From Streptomyces albogriseolus (GTDB lineage: Bacteria > Actinomycetota > Actinomycetes > Streptomycetales > Streptomycetaceae): a stretch of DNA of 64,000 bases. Where the stretch lies: positions 496,001 to 560,000 of the forward strand of contig BMVA01000003.1 in assembly GCA_014650475.1 (NCBI GenBank), read 5' to 3'. The position numbers and the translations under genes are program-made. Under the pieces are notes generated by a model. That model saw only the letters and a list, made by a program, of their open reading frames with translations, did not search any database and was not told the origin of the DNA. Positions 46,279 to 55,441 of the stretch are shown in pieces. Within the stretch, counting starts at the first letter, position 1. Every line of letters begins with the position of its first letter.

Positions 46279-46300
46279 GCCGCCGGGAACGTCCGGCGGC
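46279..46300. promoter_or_regulatory. Hairpin in the leader of the 20-residue ORF
   Basis: GCCGCCGG/CCGGCGGC stem with a 6-nt loop lies 25 bp upstream of ATG 46326 and just before its Shine-Dalgarno. Confidence 0.4.
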
Positions 46301-46325
46301 CGAGAGCCGGGAGAGGAGCGGGACC

Positions 46326-46388
46326 ATGCCCATGCACGGCAGTACGTTCCGCTTCCGTCGGGGCGGCCCGAGGCGGACTCCGGAGTAA
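46326..46388 (+). CDS. Possible 20-residue basic peptide upstream of tRNA-Ser
   Basis: ATG 46326 to TAA 46388 encodes MPMHGSTFRFRRGG followed by six more residues (PRRTPE). GAGAGGAG lies seven bases upstream. The peptide is Arg-rich and basic. It has a hairpin in its leader and another after it, and lies just before a tRNA. No family is known to me. Translation is inferred only from the Shine-Dalgarno. Confidence 0.4.
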   Translation: MPMHGSTFRFRRGGPRRTPE

Positions 46389-46427
46389 TCCCTACTGCTC
46401 CGTCGAGTCCCCCTGAGGACCTGCCCG

Positions 46428-46466
46428 GGGCGGCCGCTTCGAGCGCGCGCACCGCGCGCGGGCCGC
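46428..46466 (+). terminator. Hairpin before tRNA-Ser
   Basis: GGGCGGCC/GGCCGCCC with an inner GCGCGCG/CGCGCGC stem lies directly before the tRNA at 46471. It may end transcription from the 20-residue ORF and isolate the tRNA. Confidence 0.5.
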
Positions 46467-46470
46467 CCAC

Positions 46471-46559
<89 letters not shown>

Positions 46560-46594
46560 GAACGCCGTCCGTGTCCCTCGCGGGACGCCGGACG

Positions 46595-47407
46595 TCAGCC
46601 CAGCAGACGCTCCAGCACCACCGCGATGCCGTCGTCCTCGTTGGACGCCGTCACCTCGTCGGCGACCGCCCGCAGCTCGCGGTGGGCGTTGGCCATGGCG
46701 ACGCCGTGGCCGGACCAGGCGAACAGCGGGATGTCGTTGGGCATGTCGCCGAAGGCGATCGTCTCCGCCGCCTTCACGCCGAGCCGGCGGGCGGCGAGCG
46801 ACAGCCCGGTCGCCTTGGACAGCCCGAGCGGCAGCAGCTCCACGATGCCCTCGCCCGCCATGACGACGGTGACGAAACCGCCCGCGGTGCGCTCGGCGGC
46901 CGCGGCCAGCTCGTCGGAGGTCAGCTCCGGATGCTGGATGTACAGCTTGTTCAGCGGGGCGGCCCACAGGTCGGAGGCGTCCGTGAACGGCGTCGCCGGC
47001 AGCTTGCCGACGACGTCGTAACCCGGCCCGACCAGCACCTCGCCGTCCAGGCCGTCCCGGCTCGCCGCCAGGTGCAGCGGGCCGACCTCCGCCTCGATCT
47101 TGGCCAGCGCCACCCCGGCGAGCTGCCGGTCCAGCGTCACGGAGGTCAGCAGCCGGCCGGCGCCGGCGTCGTACACCTGGGCGCCCTGGCCGCAGACCGC
47201 GAGGCCCTGGTAGCCGAGGTCCTCGAGTATCGGGCGGGTCCAGGGCACCGCGCGGCCGGTGACGACGATGTGCGCGGCACCCGCCGCGGTGGCCGCGGCG
47301 AGCGCCTCACGGGTACGTCCGGACACCGAGTGGTCGTCACGCAGCAGCGTGCCGTCGAGATCGGTGGCGACGAGCCGGTACGGGAAGGGGGACGACGCGC
47401 CGCTCAC
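46595..47407 (-). CDS. Cof-type HAD phosphatase (second copy)
   Basis: The 270-residue protein has motif [24 protein letters not shown], and [22 protein letters not shown]. The start is GTG 47407, overlapping the serS stop by four bases (GTGA), so it is translated with serS. Such an arrangement is conserved in Streptomyces; whether it has a role tied to serine is unknown. It resembles the HAD at 37611-38498. Confidence 0.9.
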   Translation of the reverse strand: MSGASSPFPYRLVATDLDGTLLRDDHSVSGRTREALAAATAAGAAHIVVTGRAVPWTRPILEDLGYQGLAVCGQGAQVYDAGAGRLLTSVTLDRQLAGVALAKIEAEVGPLHLAASRDGLDGEVLVGPGYDVVGKLPATPFTDASDLWAAPLNKLYIQHPELTSDELAAAAERTAGGFVTVVMAGEGIVELLPLGLSKATGLSLAARRLGVKAAETIAFGDMPNDIPLFAWSGHGVAMANAHRELRAVADEVTASNEDDGIAVVLERLLG

Positions 47408-48681
47408 CTGGCGACCGGTTCCAGGATCTCCCGGCCGCCCAGGTAGGGACGCAGCACCTCGGGGACGCGGACCGAGCCGTCGGGCTGCTGGTGGTTCTCC
47501 AGGATCGCCACGATGGTGCGCGGTACGGCGCACAGCGTGCCGTTCAGCGTGGCCAGCGGGCGCACCTTCTTGTCCTCACGCACCCGGATCTGCAGGCGGC
47601 GCGACTGGAACTCGGTGCAGTCCGAGGTCGAGGTCAGCTCGCGGTACTTGCCCTGGGTCGGGATCCACGCCTCGCAGTCGTACTTGCGGGCGGCCGAGGA
47701 GCCCAGGTCGCCCGAGGCGACGTCGATGACGCGGAACGGCAGCTCGAGCGAGGTCAGCCACTGCTTCTCCCACTCCAGCAGCCGCCGGTGCTCCTCCTGG
47801 GAGTCCTCCGGGGTGACGTAGGAGAACATCTCCACCTTGTCGAACTGGTGGACGCGGAAGATGCCCCGGGTGTCCTTGCCGTGCGAGCCGGCCTCGCGGC
47901 GGAAGCAGGGCGAGAAGCCCGCGTAGCGCAGCGGCAGCTTGTCGGCCTCCAGGATCTCGTCCATGTGGTAGGCGGCCAGGGCCACCTCGGACGTGCCGAC
48001 CAGGTACAGGTCGTCCTTGTCCAGGTGGTAGACGTCCTGCGCGGCCTGGCCGAGGAAGCCGGTGCCCGCCATCGACTGGGGGCGCACCAGCGCCGGGGTC
48101 AGCATCGGCGTGAAGCCTGCCGCCGTGGCCTGCGCCATCGCGGCGTTCACCAGGGCCAGCTCGAGCAGCGCGCCGACACCGGTGAGGAAGTAGAAGCGGC
48201 TGCCGGAGACCTTGGCGCCGCGCTCGACGTCGATCGCGCCGAGGAGCTGGCCGAGCTCCAGGTGGTCCTTGGGCTCGAAGCCCTCCGCGGCGAAGTCGCG
48301 GACGGCGCCGTGCGTCTCCAGGGTGACGAAGTCCTCCTCGCCGCCGACGGGCACGTCGGGGTGGACGAGGTTGCTCAGCTTGAGCAGGAGCTCCTGGGTC
48401 TCGGTGTCGGCGGCGTCGCGCTCGGCGTCGGCGGCCTTGACGTCGGCCTTGAGCTGCTCGGCCCTCTTGAGCAGCTCGGCCTTCTCGTCGCCGGTGGCCC
48501 TGCCGATGAGCTTGCCGAGCGACTTCTGCTCGGCGCGCAGCTCGTCGAAGCGGACGCCGGACGACCTGCGCCGTTCGTCGGCAGACAGGAGGGCGTCGAC
48601 GAGCGCGACGTCCTCTCCACGGGCGCGCTGCGAAGCGCGCACACGGTCGGGGTCCTCACGGAGCAGGCGAAGGTCAATCAC
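47404..48681 (-). CDS. serS: Seryl-tRNA synthetase
   Basis: The 425-residue class II synthetase has the N-terminal coiled coil for tRNA-Ser's long arm (about 1-110) and class II motifs: motif 2 [27 protein letters not shown] and motif 3 near [18 protein letters not shown] 48681 ([14 protein letters not shown]) is preferred; a longer frame exists upstream. Its own tRNA lies about 0.9 kb downstream, on the opposite strand. The 541-bp region upstream contains a DnaA-box cluster. Confidence 0.97.
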   Translation of the reverse strand: MIDLRLLREDPDRVRASQRARGEDVALVDALLSADERRRSSGVRFDELRAEQKSLGKLIGRATGDEKAELLKRAEQLKADVKAADAERDAADTETQELLLKLSNLVHPDVPVGGEEDFVTLETHGAVRDFAAEGFEPKDHLELGQLLGAIDVERGAKVSGSRFYFLTGVGALLELALVNAAMAQATAAGFTPMLTPALVRPQSMAGTGFLGQAAQDVYHLDKDDLYLVGTSEVALAAYHMDEILEADKLPLRYAGFSPCFRREAGSHGKDTRGIFRVHQFDKVEMFSYVTPEDSQEEHRRLLEWEKQWLTSLELPFRVIDVASGDLGSSAARKYDCEAWIPTQGKYRELTSTSDCTEFQSRRLQIRVREDKKVRPLATLNGTLCAVPRTIVAILENHQQPDGSVRVPEVLRPYLGGREILEPVAR

Positions 48682-49222
48682 GCGGTCAAGGCTACCGGTG
48701 CGGGGTGACGGCTCACGACTCACTATTGCGGTGACGCGTTACGTGTCCCTTTGCTGATGAATTGTTCCTTGTGTTCCTCAAGGTCAATAAAAGGGGGCGC
48801 CACCGCTTGAAAGAGTCGGTCGCGCGGCTCAGGGTTGACCGGAAACCCTTGTGCCGCACGGTACTTGGAGCCGCGCTGTCCACAGGTGTCCACATCGCAC
48901 GAAAAGTTATCCACAGGCTGTGGGGAAGATCTGTGGATGCCGGAATTGATCACTCCGAAAGGCTCGGCCGACAACGGGGATTCGCCGCACAAACGCGTTC
49001 CGCCGCCACTTTCGAGTGGAAAGACCTCCCCCTAAAGGATTGATCCCTTCAAAAAGGTGGACGAAGGGTGAGGTGCGACCCCATGAACGTGATCAGGGCT
49101 TGTCGGGCGATTTGTCGACCGAAGGCCGACTGGGTGTCGACTTGTCCCCAGGTCGAGAAGCGGACCTGTGGATAACTTCTGTGGATAACGACAATCGGCA
49201 GGTAGGACCGGCGGCGGACCGG
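48682..49222. promoter_or_regulatory. pheA-serS intergenic region with DnaA-box cluster
   Basis: This 541-bp region has DnaA-like boxes at 48876-48884 (CTGTCCACA), 48886-48894 (GTGTCCACA), 48907-48915 (TTATCCACA), 48932-48940 (inverted GCATCCACA), 49142-49150 (TTGTCCCCA) and two inverted perfect TTATCCACA at 49167-49175 and 49180-49188. The A+T-rich stretch 48720-48790 probably holds the serS promoter. No T-box signature was recognised. Confidence 0.7.
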
Positions 49223-50155
49223 TCAGAACCGGCCGTCCTGGCAGCGCGCCACCCAGTCCGCCGCCCCCACGAACTCCTCGTCCGACGTCCCCGGGAACGG
49301 CGGGCGCGCCTCGCCCGGCTTCACGTCCGCCCTCGGGTACGAGCCGAGGTAGCGCACCTGGAGGCAGATGCGCTTCAGCCCCATCAGCGCCTCCGCCATC
49401 CTCCGGTCCGAGATGTGCCCCTCGGCGTCGATGCAGAAGCAGTAGTTGCCGATGCCGGCGCCGGTCGGCCGCGACTGGAGCAGCATCAGGTTGATGCCCC
49501 GGGTGGCGAACTCGCCCAGCAGGTCGCGCAGGCCGCCCGGGTGGTCGTCGCGCTGCCACAGCACCACGGAGGTCTTGTCCGCGCCGGTCGGCGCCGCAGG
49601 ACGCGCGGGCCGGCCCACCAGCACGAACCGGGTCTGGGCGTTCTCCGCGTCGTGGATGCCCGTCTCCAGCGCCTCCAGCCCGTACCGGGCCGCCGCGAAC
49701 TCGCCGGCGAAGGCGGCGTCATACCGGCCCTCCTGGACCAGCCGCGCGCCGTCCGCGTTCGAGGCGGCCGACTCCCAGACCGCCTCGGGCAGGTGGGTGC
49801 GCAGCCAGTTGCGCACCTGCGGCTGCGCGGCGGGATGGGCGGTCACCGTCTTGATGTCGGACAACTTGGAGCCCGGGCGGACCAGCAGCGCGAAGGTGAT
49901 CGACAGCAGCACCTCGCGGTAGATCATCAGCGGGGTGCCCGCGACCAGCTCGTCGAGAGTGGTGGTGATCCCACCCTCCACCGAGTTCTCGATGGGGACG
50001 AACGCGGCCTCGGCCTCGCCGGCACGTACCGCGTCGAGGGCGGACTGCACGGACACGTACGGGACCAGCTCACGCGTGGCCGCCTCGGGAAGCGTACGCA
50101 GAGCGACTTCGGTGAACGTGCCCTCTGGGCCGAGATACGCATAGCTCGCTGGCAT
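49223..50155 (-). CDS. pheA: Prephenate dehydratase
   Basis: The 310-residue protein has a catalytic domain (about 1-180: YLGPEGTFTEVAL, FVPIENSVEGGI, and NAQTRF, where Thr175-Arg176-Phe177 is the TRF motif) and an ACT domain (about 195-280: VLWQRDDHPGGLRDLLGEFATRGINLMLLQSRP). The usual ESRP of the phenylalanine-binding ACT motif is QSRP here (Gln227). It converts prephenate to phenylpyruvate. ATG 50155 begins with MPASYAYLGPEG. It is followed by 72 bp and then dtpA upstream on the same strand. Confidence 0.95.
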   Translation of the reverse strand: MPASYAYLGPEGTFTEVALRTLPEAATRELVPYVSVQSALDAVRAGEAEAAFVPIENSVEGGITTTLDELVAGTPLMIYREVLLSITFALLVRPGSKLSDIKTVTAHPAAQPQVRNWLRTHLPEAVWESAASNADGARLVQEGRYDAAFAGEFAAARYGLEALETGIHDAENAQTRFVLVGRPARPAAPTGADKTSVVLWQRDDHPGGLRDLLGEFATRGINLMLLQSRPTGAGIGNYCFCIDAEGHISDRRMAEALMGLKRICLQVRYLGSYPRADVKPGEARPPFPGTSDEEFVGAADWVARCQDGRF

Positions 50156-50226
50156 GACCTCACCCTAATGGGCCCACGCGGACGCCCCCTCCTGAGACTG
50201 CTCGCGCGGGTGACACCGGGCGGTTC

Positions 50227-51510
50227 TCACCCCTCCAGCAGCGCCTGACCGACATACTCGCCCTCCGCCGCCCCGCCCGGGACCGCGAACAGCCCGCTCG
50301 CCTCGTGGCGGACGAACGGCGTCAGCGCGTCGCCCCGGTCGAGCTTGCGCTGCACCGGCACGAAGCCCCGCAGCGGATCGGCCTGCCAGCAGACGAACAG
50401 CAGGCCGGCGTCCGGTGCCCCGTCCGCGTCGATGCCGTCGTGGTACGAGAACGGCCGGCGCAGCATCGCCGCCCCGCCGTTCTGGTCGGGCCGCGTGATC
50501 CGTGCGTGCGCGTTGAACGGGACGACCAGATTGCCCTTGGCGTCGGTCTTCTCCAGGTCCATCTCGGTCGTCTCGTCACCCCCGGAGAGCGGGGCGCCGT
50601 CCGCCTTGCGCCGCCCGATGACGCCTTCCTGCTCCCTGAGCGACAGCTTCTCCCAGTCGTCCAGCAGCATGCGGATACGGCGGACGACCACGTAGGAGCC
50701 GTTCGCCATCCAGGCGGGCTCGCCCTGCTCCGGCACGAAGACCCGCTCGCCGAAGTCGGGCTCCTCGGGCTTCGGATTGCGGGTGCCGTCGACCTGGCCC
50801 ATCAGATTGCGGGTGGTCATCGGGCGGGCGGTGGCGCCCGGCGAGCGGTTGAAGCCGTTCATCTGCCAGCGCACCCGGGCCGCAGCACCCGCGTCCTTCT
50901 GCACCGCCCGCAGGGCGTGGAACGCCACCAGGGCGTCGTCCGCGCCGATCTGCACCCACAGGTCCCCGTCGCTGCGGGCCCGGTCGAGGCGGTCGGAGGA
51001 GAAGGCGGGCAGCGGGTCCAGGGCGGCCGGACGCTGCTTCTCCAGCCCGGTGCGCGCGAAGAAGCTGTGCCCGAAACCGAAGGTCAGGGTGAGCGAGGAG
51101 GGCCCGGCGTCACGGGCCACGTCGCTGTCGCCCTCGGCGTCGAATTCCCCGGCCATCAGCCGCCGGGCGGTGTCGGACCAGCGGCGCAGCAACGCGGCCG
51201 CCTCCTTGCGTCCGGCGCCGGGCACCAGGTCGAAGGCGAGGAGATGGCCGCGCGACTGGAGCGGGTCGGTGATGCCCGGCTGGTGTTTCACGTGAAACGG
51301 CACCTTTGTGGCGCCGACCGAGGTGAGCGGGGTGGCCCCGGAGGGCGCCGACGCGTACCCGACGGCACCCCCCGCTGCCCCGAGGACGAGCCCGGTGGCG
51401 CCGGCCGTGCCGAGCAGGCGTCGCCGCGAGATGCCCGATCCGGAGGCGGCGGATTCCGGCCGGGGCTCCTCCTCGGGAGTGAGGGTCTGCGACAGGGAAG
51501 GGTCAGCCAT
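50227..51510 (-). CDS. dtpA: Tat-exported DyP-type heme peroxidase
   Basis: The 427-residue protein has a Tat signal (SRRRLLG at 28-34, hydrophobic region to about 52). DyP features follow: GFGHSFF, NLMGQVDGTRNP (the GXXDG heme motif Asp), and YRLG-type C-terminal residues near VVRRIRMLL...RRKADGAPLSGGDETTEM. DtpA of S. lividans is needed for GlxA maturation and copper-dependent development. The coding sequence contains a parS site (residues 70-76, VPFHVKH). It follows copCD by 6 bp and is in the copper operon. Confidence 0.93.
   Translation of the reverse strand: MADPSLSQTLTPEEEPRPESAASGSGISRRRLLGTAGATGLVLGAAGGAVGYASAPSGATPLTSVGATKVPFHVKHQPGITDPLQSRGHLLAFDLVPGAGRKEAAALLRRWSDTARRLMAGEFDAEGDSDVARDAGPSSLTLTFGFGHSFFARTGLEKQRPAALDPLPAFSSDRLDRARSDGDLWVQIGADDALVAFHALRAVQKDAGAAARVRWQMNGFNRSPGATARPMTTRNLMGQVDGTRNPKPEEPDFGERVFVPEQGEPAWMANGSYVVVRRIRMLLDDWEKLSLREQEGVIGRRKADGAPLSGGDETTEMDLEKTDAKGNLVVPFNAHARITRPDQNGGAAMLRRPFSYHDGIDADGAPDAGLLFVCWQADPLRGFVPVQRKLDRGDALTPFVRHEASGLFAVPGGAAEGEYVGQALLEG
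51285..51298. other. parS: parS site, perfect match, inside the dtpA coding sequence
   Basis: GTTTCACGTGAAAC lies in-frame in dtpA, encoding part of VPFHVKHQ (residues 70-77), in the region between the signal peptide and the catalytic domain. Confidence 0.9.
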
Positions 51511-51516
51511 GGTGGT

Positions 51517-53493
51517 TCAGCCGATCTGAGCGTTCTTGGAGACGGTCACCTGGTCGATGTCGGAGGTCCGCACGGTCACCTCGACCTTCCAGTCGCCCGC
51601 CATGGGGATCTGCACTCCGCTCGCCGACCAGTGTCCGGTGGTGATGCGGTCGGGGGCGACGGGCAGCGGCCCGATGTCCTGGGCGGCGAGGGTGAGGGCG
51701 ATCTTCACCTCGGGAACGTCGACCGGCGTGCCGTCCGGTCCCTCGACGTAGACGTGCAGGGCGTTGTCGCCGGCCTGGGCGGGGTCGAGGTCGACCGAGA
51801 CGACGCCCTTGCCGTTCGTGCCGCCGGTGTCGAAGGGCATGGTCAGGCTCACCGCACCACTGCCCTGCCCGGTCGCCGGGGCCGAGGACGAGGTGGCGGC
51901 GGCCGCCCGCGCGTCCTGCTCGGTGCGGCCCGGCTCGGTCTGCGTCAGCACCGTGGTGACGGCCAGCAGCACCACGGCGACGCCCGCCTCGGCGAGCACC
52001 GAGCGGCGCAGGCCGAAGCGGTTCGGGTCGGCGTCCCGCAGCCGCTTCTGCCGGGCGGCCTCCGTCGCGGCCCGCTGCCGGGCGAGCTGCGCGGCCCGTA
52101 CGGCATCGTGTCCGGCCTCGGTCTTCCCCGCCTCGGAGGTCTCGGACGCCGTGGCCGGAGCGGTACCGGCAGGCTGCTTCTCCTCCTCGGCCCTCTCGGC
52201 CTCCTCCGCCGCCGCGGATCCGCGCGCGTCGGCCAGCCGCCGGGTCCAGCGGCGCGACATGAAGGCCACGGCGACCATCACGGCCACCAGCGCGATCTTG
52301 GCGAGCAGCAGCTGTCCGTACCGGGTGTCGGTGAAGGCGGACCAGGAGCCGAGCTGCCGCCAGCTCTGGTAGACGCCGGTGACGGCCAGCGTCACCACGC
52401 TGCCGAAGGCGAGGCGCGAGAACCGCCGGACGGCGTCATGTCCGACCGGGGTCTCCACGGGCGCGCGGTGGAGCGCGACGAGAAGGGCGGTGAGCCCGCC
52501 CAGCCAGGCGGCGACCGCCAGCAGGTGCACCACGTCGACCGGCATGGCCACGCCCGCCTGGAGCCCTTGCGAGGCGTGCTCGGACATGGCCCAGCTCGCG
52601 GCCAGACCGGCCGCCACGACCGTCCCGCCGAGGGCCAGCCCGAAGGTCAGGTCCCGCTTGTCCGGCTCGCCGCCGTCACCGTCGCCGGGGTGATCCGGGG
52701 CAGCGTCCGCCGTCCGGGCGTACGCCCCGAACAGCACCGCGATGAACAGCGCCGCCGTGGCGAGCAGCAGCAGCCGCGACACCAGGGCCGCGCCCGTCTT
52801 GGTCTGGAGCACGTCGCCCAGCAGCTCCAGGTCGAAGACGTCGCCGACCCTGCCGGAGGTGGTGTACGAGCCGCGCAGCATCAGCAGGCCCAGCGTGGCG
52901 GCGGTGAGCGCGAGCCATCCGGAGACGACCAGACGCTGGACCGCCCGCACCCGGGCGCCCGGCGCCCAGCACGCGAGGACGAAGGCGGCGCCGCCCGCCA
53001 GGACGACGAAGCCCGCGTAGGAGACGTAGCGGCCGAAGCCGTAGAGCCACCCCACGAGGCCGTCGTCGGAGGCCTGCGCGGAGACCGAGACGGTCGTCTC
53101 CGAGGGGGCGCCGATGGAGAAGGTGAAGGCGCCGGCGACCGGATGGCTGTCGGCGGACACCACCTGGTAGGCCACCGTGTACGTGCCGTCGGGCAGCCCG
53201 CTCACCAGCGGCACGCTGTACGTGGTGCCGCTGGGGTTGGCCGGGTCGCCCTTGTCCACCCGCTCGCCCTTGGGGTCGAGCACCCGCACCGAGTCGTCGC
53301 CCACCGCGACCGGCTCCGAGAAGGTGAGCGAGACCCGCGTGGGCGCCGTGTCGACCACCGCCCCCTGCGCGGGGTCGCTGCCGGTCAGCGCGGCGTGCGC
53401 GGAGGCGGGAGCGGCCCCGGCGAGAAGCGCGCCGGCGACGGCCAGGATCAGCAGCACCAGGATCCGTACGCGGGGGGCGATGATCTGGGTCAC
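51517..53493 (-). CDS. CopC-CopD fusion, copper import/resistance protein
   Basis: The 658-residue protein has a signal peptide (MTQIIAPRVRILVLLILAVAGALLAGAAPASA), a CopC domain (about 33-130) starting AHAALTGSDPAQG, where the first His after cleavage would bind Cu(II), and SADSHPVAGAFTFSI. A CopD region of several membrane helices (about 145-430) follows. A cytoplasmic Glu/Ala/Arg-rich coiled region precedes a last helix and a C-terminal beta domain. GTG 53493 has GAGGGAG upstream. Together with dtpA, the PCuAC lipoprotein and sco it forms a copper-handling unit. Confidence 0.9.
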   Translation of the reverse strand: MTQIIAPRVRILVLLILAVAGALLAGAAPASAHAALTGSDPAQGAVVDTAPTRVSLTFSEPVAVGDDSVRVLDPKGERVDKGDPANPSGTTYSVPLVSGLPDGTYTVAYQVVSADSHPVAGAFTFSIGAPSETTVSVSAQASDDGLVGWLYGFGRYVSYAGFVVLAGGAAFVLACWAPGARVRAVQRLVVSGWLALTAATLGLLMLRGSYTTSGRVGDVFDLELLGDVLQTKTGAALVSRLLLLATAALFIAVLFGAYARTADAAPDHPGDGDGGEPDKRDLTFGLALGGTVVAAGLAASWAMSEHASQGLQAGVAMPVDVVHLLAVAAWLGGLTALLVALHRAPVETPVGHDAVRRFSRLAFGSVVTLAVTGVYQSWRQLGSWSAFTDTRYGQLLLAKIALVAVMVAVAFMSRRWTRRLADARGSAAAEEAERAEEEKQPAGTAPATASETSEAGKTEAGHDAVRAAQLARQRAATEAARQKRLRDADPNRFGLRRSVLAEAGVAVVLLAVTTVLTQTEPGRTEQDARAAAATSSSAPATGQGSGAVSLTMPFDTGGTNGKGVVSVDLDPAQAGDNALHVYVEGPDGTPVDVPEVKIALTLAAQDIGPLPVAPDRITTGHWSASGVQIPMAGDWKVEVTVRTSDIDQVTVSKNAQIG

Positions 53494-53506
53494 GGGGGTG
53501 TCTCCC

Positions 53507-53956
53507 TCAGTGTCCGGTCGTCGGGCGGTAGGTGGCCGGCTTCACCGGGACCTCGACCGTGACAGGGTCGGAGTGGGCGAAACGCAGCTCGACGGAGACC
53601 TTCTGACCCTGCTTCGGCTTGCGCTTCAGCTGCTCGAACATCAGATGGTTGCCGCCGCTCTCCAGCACGAGGCTGCCGTGGGCCGGGATGTCGAGGGACT
53701 CGACCTCGCGCATCGACCCGTCAACGGTCTCGTGCACGGTGACCTGGCCGGCGACGTCGCTGCTGACCGCGGTCAGCCGGTCCGCTGCGTCGCCGTCGTT
53801 GGTGATCGTGAGGAAGCCCGCGGCCAGGTCCGACACCGGCTGCGGCATGTACGCGGCTCCGACCGACAGCCGTGCCGAGCCGTCGTCCGAGCCGCCGCAC
53901 GCGGTCAGGGCCAGGGCGCAGGACACGGCCAGGGCGGCGGCCGCGCGGTGCCTCAC
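53507..53956 (-). CDS. PCuAC-domain copper chaperone lipoprotein
   Basis: The 149-residue protein has a lipoprotein signal (LAVSCALALTACGGS, lipid-attached Cys about 20) and a PCuAC domain with copper ligands in HETVDGSM and NHLMFEQL (H-M-H-M set). Such proteins bind Cu(I) outside the membrane and pass it to oxidases. GTG 53956 overlaps the sco stop by four bases (GTGA). In S. lividans the equivalent is called ECuC. Confidence 0.88.
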   Translation of the reverse strand: MRHRAAAALAVSCALALTACGGSDDGSARLSVGAAYMPQPVSDLAAGFLTITNDGDAADRLTAVSSDVAGQVTVHETVDGSMREVESLDIPAHGSLVLESGGNHLMFEQLKRKPKQGQKVSVELRFAHSDPVTVEVPVKPATYRPTTGH

Positions 53957-54609
53957 GGGTTCTCCCCCTTGATGATCCTGGGCAGGTCCTGGGCATAGTC
54001 CTCGACGGTGGCGTCCTCGCCGTAGAGGACGTAACCGCCGTCCGTCTTCGGGGAGAAGGCGATGACCTGGGTGCCGTGGTCGGAGACGGTCTTGCCGTTG
54101 TCGTCCTTGCGCGGCGGGTCGATGGAGATGCCGAGGGTGCGGGCGCCGGCCTGGATGGTGGCGAAGTCGCCGGTCAGACCGACCACCTGGGAGTCGATGC
54201 CCTTGAGCCACTTGCCGAGCTCGGCGGGGGTGTCCCGTTCGGGGTCGGTGGTGACGAAGACAATCAGCAGCTGGTCCTGCTGTTCCTTCGGGAGCTGCTT
54301 CTTGGCCACCGCGATGTTGTTCATCGTCAGCGGGCAGACGTCGGGGCAGTGCATGTAGCCGAAGTAGATCAGCGTGGGCCGGCCCGCGGTCCGCTCTCGG
54401 AAGTCGTACGGCTTGCCCTGGGTGTCGGTGAGGACGAGGTCGGGCTTCTCGAAGGGCTTGTCGAGGACGGTGGCCGCCTTCTGGCCGCCGGTCTCCTCGG
54501 AGACCACGGAGACGGGCGAACCGCTGTCGCCGTCGTCACCGCCGCAGGCGGTGAGGGTCAGCGGGACGACGGCGAGCAGAGCCGCCGCCACGAGGGTCTT
54601 CTTGCGCAT
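53953..54609 (-). CDS. sco: Sco1/SenC-type copper chaperone lipoprotein
   Basis: The 218-residue protein has a lipobox (LTLTACGGD, Cys about 22) and a thioredoxin-like Sco domain with YMHCPDVCPLTMNN (CxxxC copper site) and the copper-binding His in TVSDHGTQVIAFSP. Sco delivers Cu to cytochrome c oxidase; in Streptomyces it also supports development. Followed by PCuAC, copCD and dtpA in an operon. Confidence 0.93.
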   Translation of the reverse strand: MRKKTLVAAALLAVVPLTLTACGGDDGDSGSPVSVVSEETGGQKAATVLDKPFEKPDLVLTDTQGKPYDFRERTAGRPTLIYFGYMHCPDVCPLTMNNIAVAKKQLPKEQQDQLLIVFVTTDPERDTPAELGKWLKGIDSQVVGLTGDFATIQAGARTLGISIDPPRKDDNGKTVSDHGTQVIAFSPKTDGGYVLYGEDATVEDYAQDLPRIIKGENP

Positions 54610-54697
54610 GGGATGGTCCTGAAGGTGGGTGTGCGGCGCGCACCGGGAGGCCGCGGGGCCGCGGCCGGCCCCGGCGCGCGCCGTGGAGAGGGGAGGC

Positions 54698-55441
54698 TCA
54701 GGCGGTGCGCCGGCGCCCGGCGAGCACGCCGTACGCGACGCCCGCGGCGCCGACCACGATGCCGACGACGCCCAGCACGCGGGCGGTGGTGTCGGTGCCG
54801 CCGGAGTCGTCGCCGGACGCGGCGGAGGTCTCGGCGGAGGCCTTTTCCGCGTCGTCGGACGCCTTGTCGTCGTCGGCGGCGGCGCCGTGCCCGTGGCCGT
54901 CCTCGGCGGGCGCGGTCAGGGCGAGCACCGGAGCCGGGTTGTCGGGCTCGTCCTGGCCTTCCTGCGGCACCTCGATCCAGCGGACGACCTCCTTGCTGGA
55001 GTACGTCTGCAGGGCCTTGAAGACGAGCTGGTCGGTGTTCTCGGGCAGCGTTCCGACGGACACCGGGAACTTCTGGAAGAAGCCCGGCTTGATCCCCTCG
55101 CCCTTGGCGGTCCAGGTGACCTTGGTGACGGCCTCGTCGATCTTCTTGCCGTGCACCTCGAGCGGCTCGGCCAGGCGCGACTTGGTGACCTTGATGTCCC
55201 AGCCCTCGACGGGCTGCGGCAGCACGGACGACAGGGGGTGGTCCGACGGGAAGGTGACCTCGAGCTTGGTGGTCGAGGCGTCGTCCCGCTCGTTGGGGAC
55301 CTTGAAGCCGACGACCGCGTAGCCGCCCTTGGCGGCCTCACCCTCGGGCTGCACGCTCACGTGCGCGAAGCAAGGGGAGGACACGGCGAGGACGGCGGCG
55401 CCGGCGACGGCGCCGGCGGCGGCGATACGGGAAGCCTTCAT
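54698..55441 (-). CDS. ycnI: YcnI-like copper-associated protein (DUF1775)
   Basis: The 247-residue protein has a signal peptide ending SSPCFA, so the mature chain starts HVSVQPEG, whose N-terminal His suggests a copper brace. DUF1775 follows (VVGFKVPNERDDASTTKLEVTFP...WDIKVTKSRLAEPLEVHGKKIDEAVTKVTWTAKGEGIKPGFFQKFPVSVG), then a Asp/Ala-rich linker with HGHGAAADDD, and a C-terminal membrane helix with RRRRTA-like end (LAGRRRTA). ATG 55441 (MKASRIAA) is preferred to a longer opening. The gene is 88 bp upstream of sco on the same strand. Confidence 0.9.
   Translation of the reverse strand: MKASRIAAAGAVAGAAVLAVSSPCFAHVSVQPEGEAAKGGYAVVGFKVPNERDDASTTKLEVTFPSDHPLSSVLPQPVEGWDIKVTKSRLAEPLEVHGKKIDEAVTKVTWTAKGEGIKPGFFQKFPVSVGTLPENTDQLVFKALQTYSSKEVVRWIEVPQEGQDEPDNPAPVLALTAPAEDGHGHGAAADDDKASDDAEKASAETSAASGDDSGGTDTTARVLGVVGIVVGAAGVAYGVLAGRRRTA

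Noticed and set aside
48723-48992. Open frames in the pheA-serS interval
   Set aside because: No ribosome-binding site, no recognisable protein features, and DnaA boxes and a promoter better explain the region.
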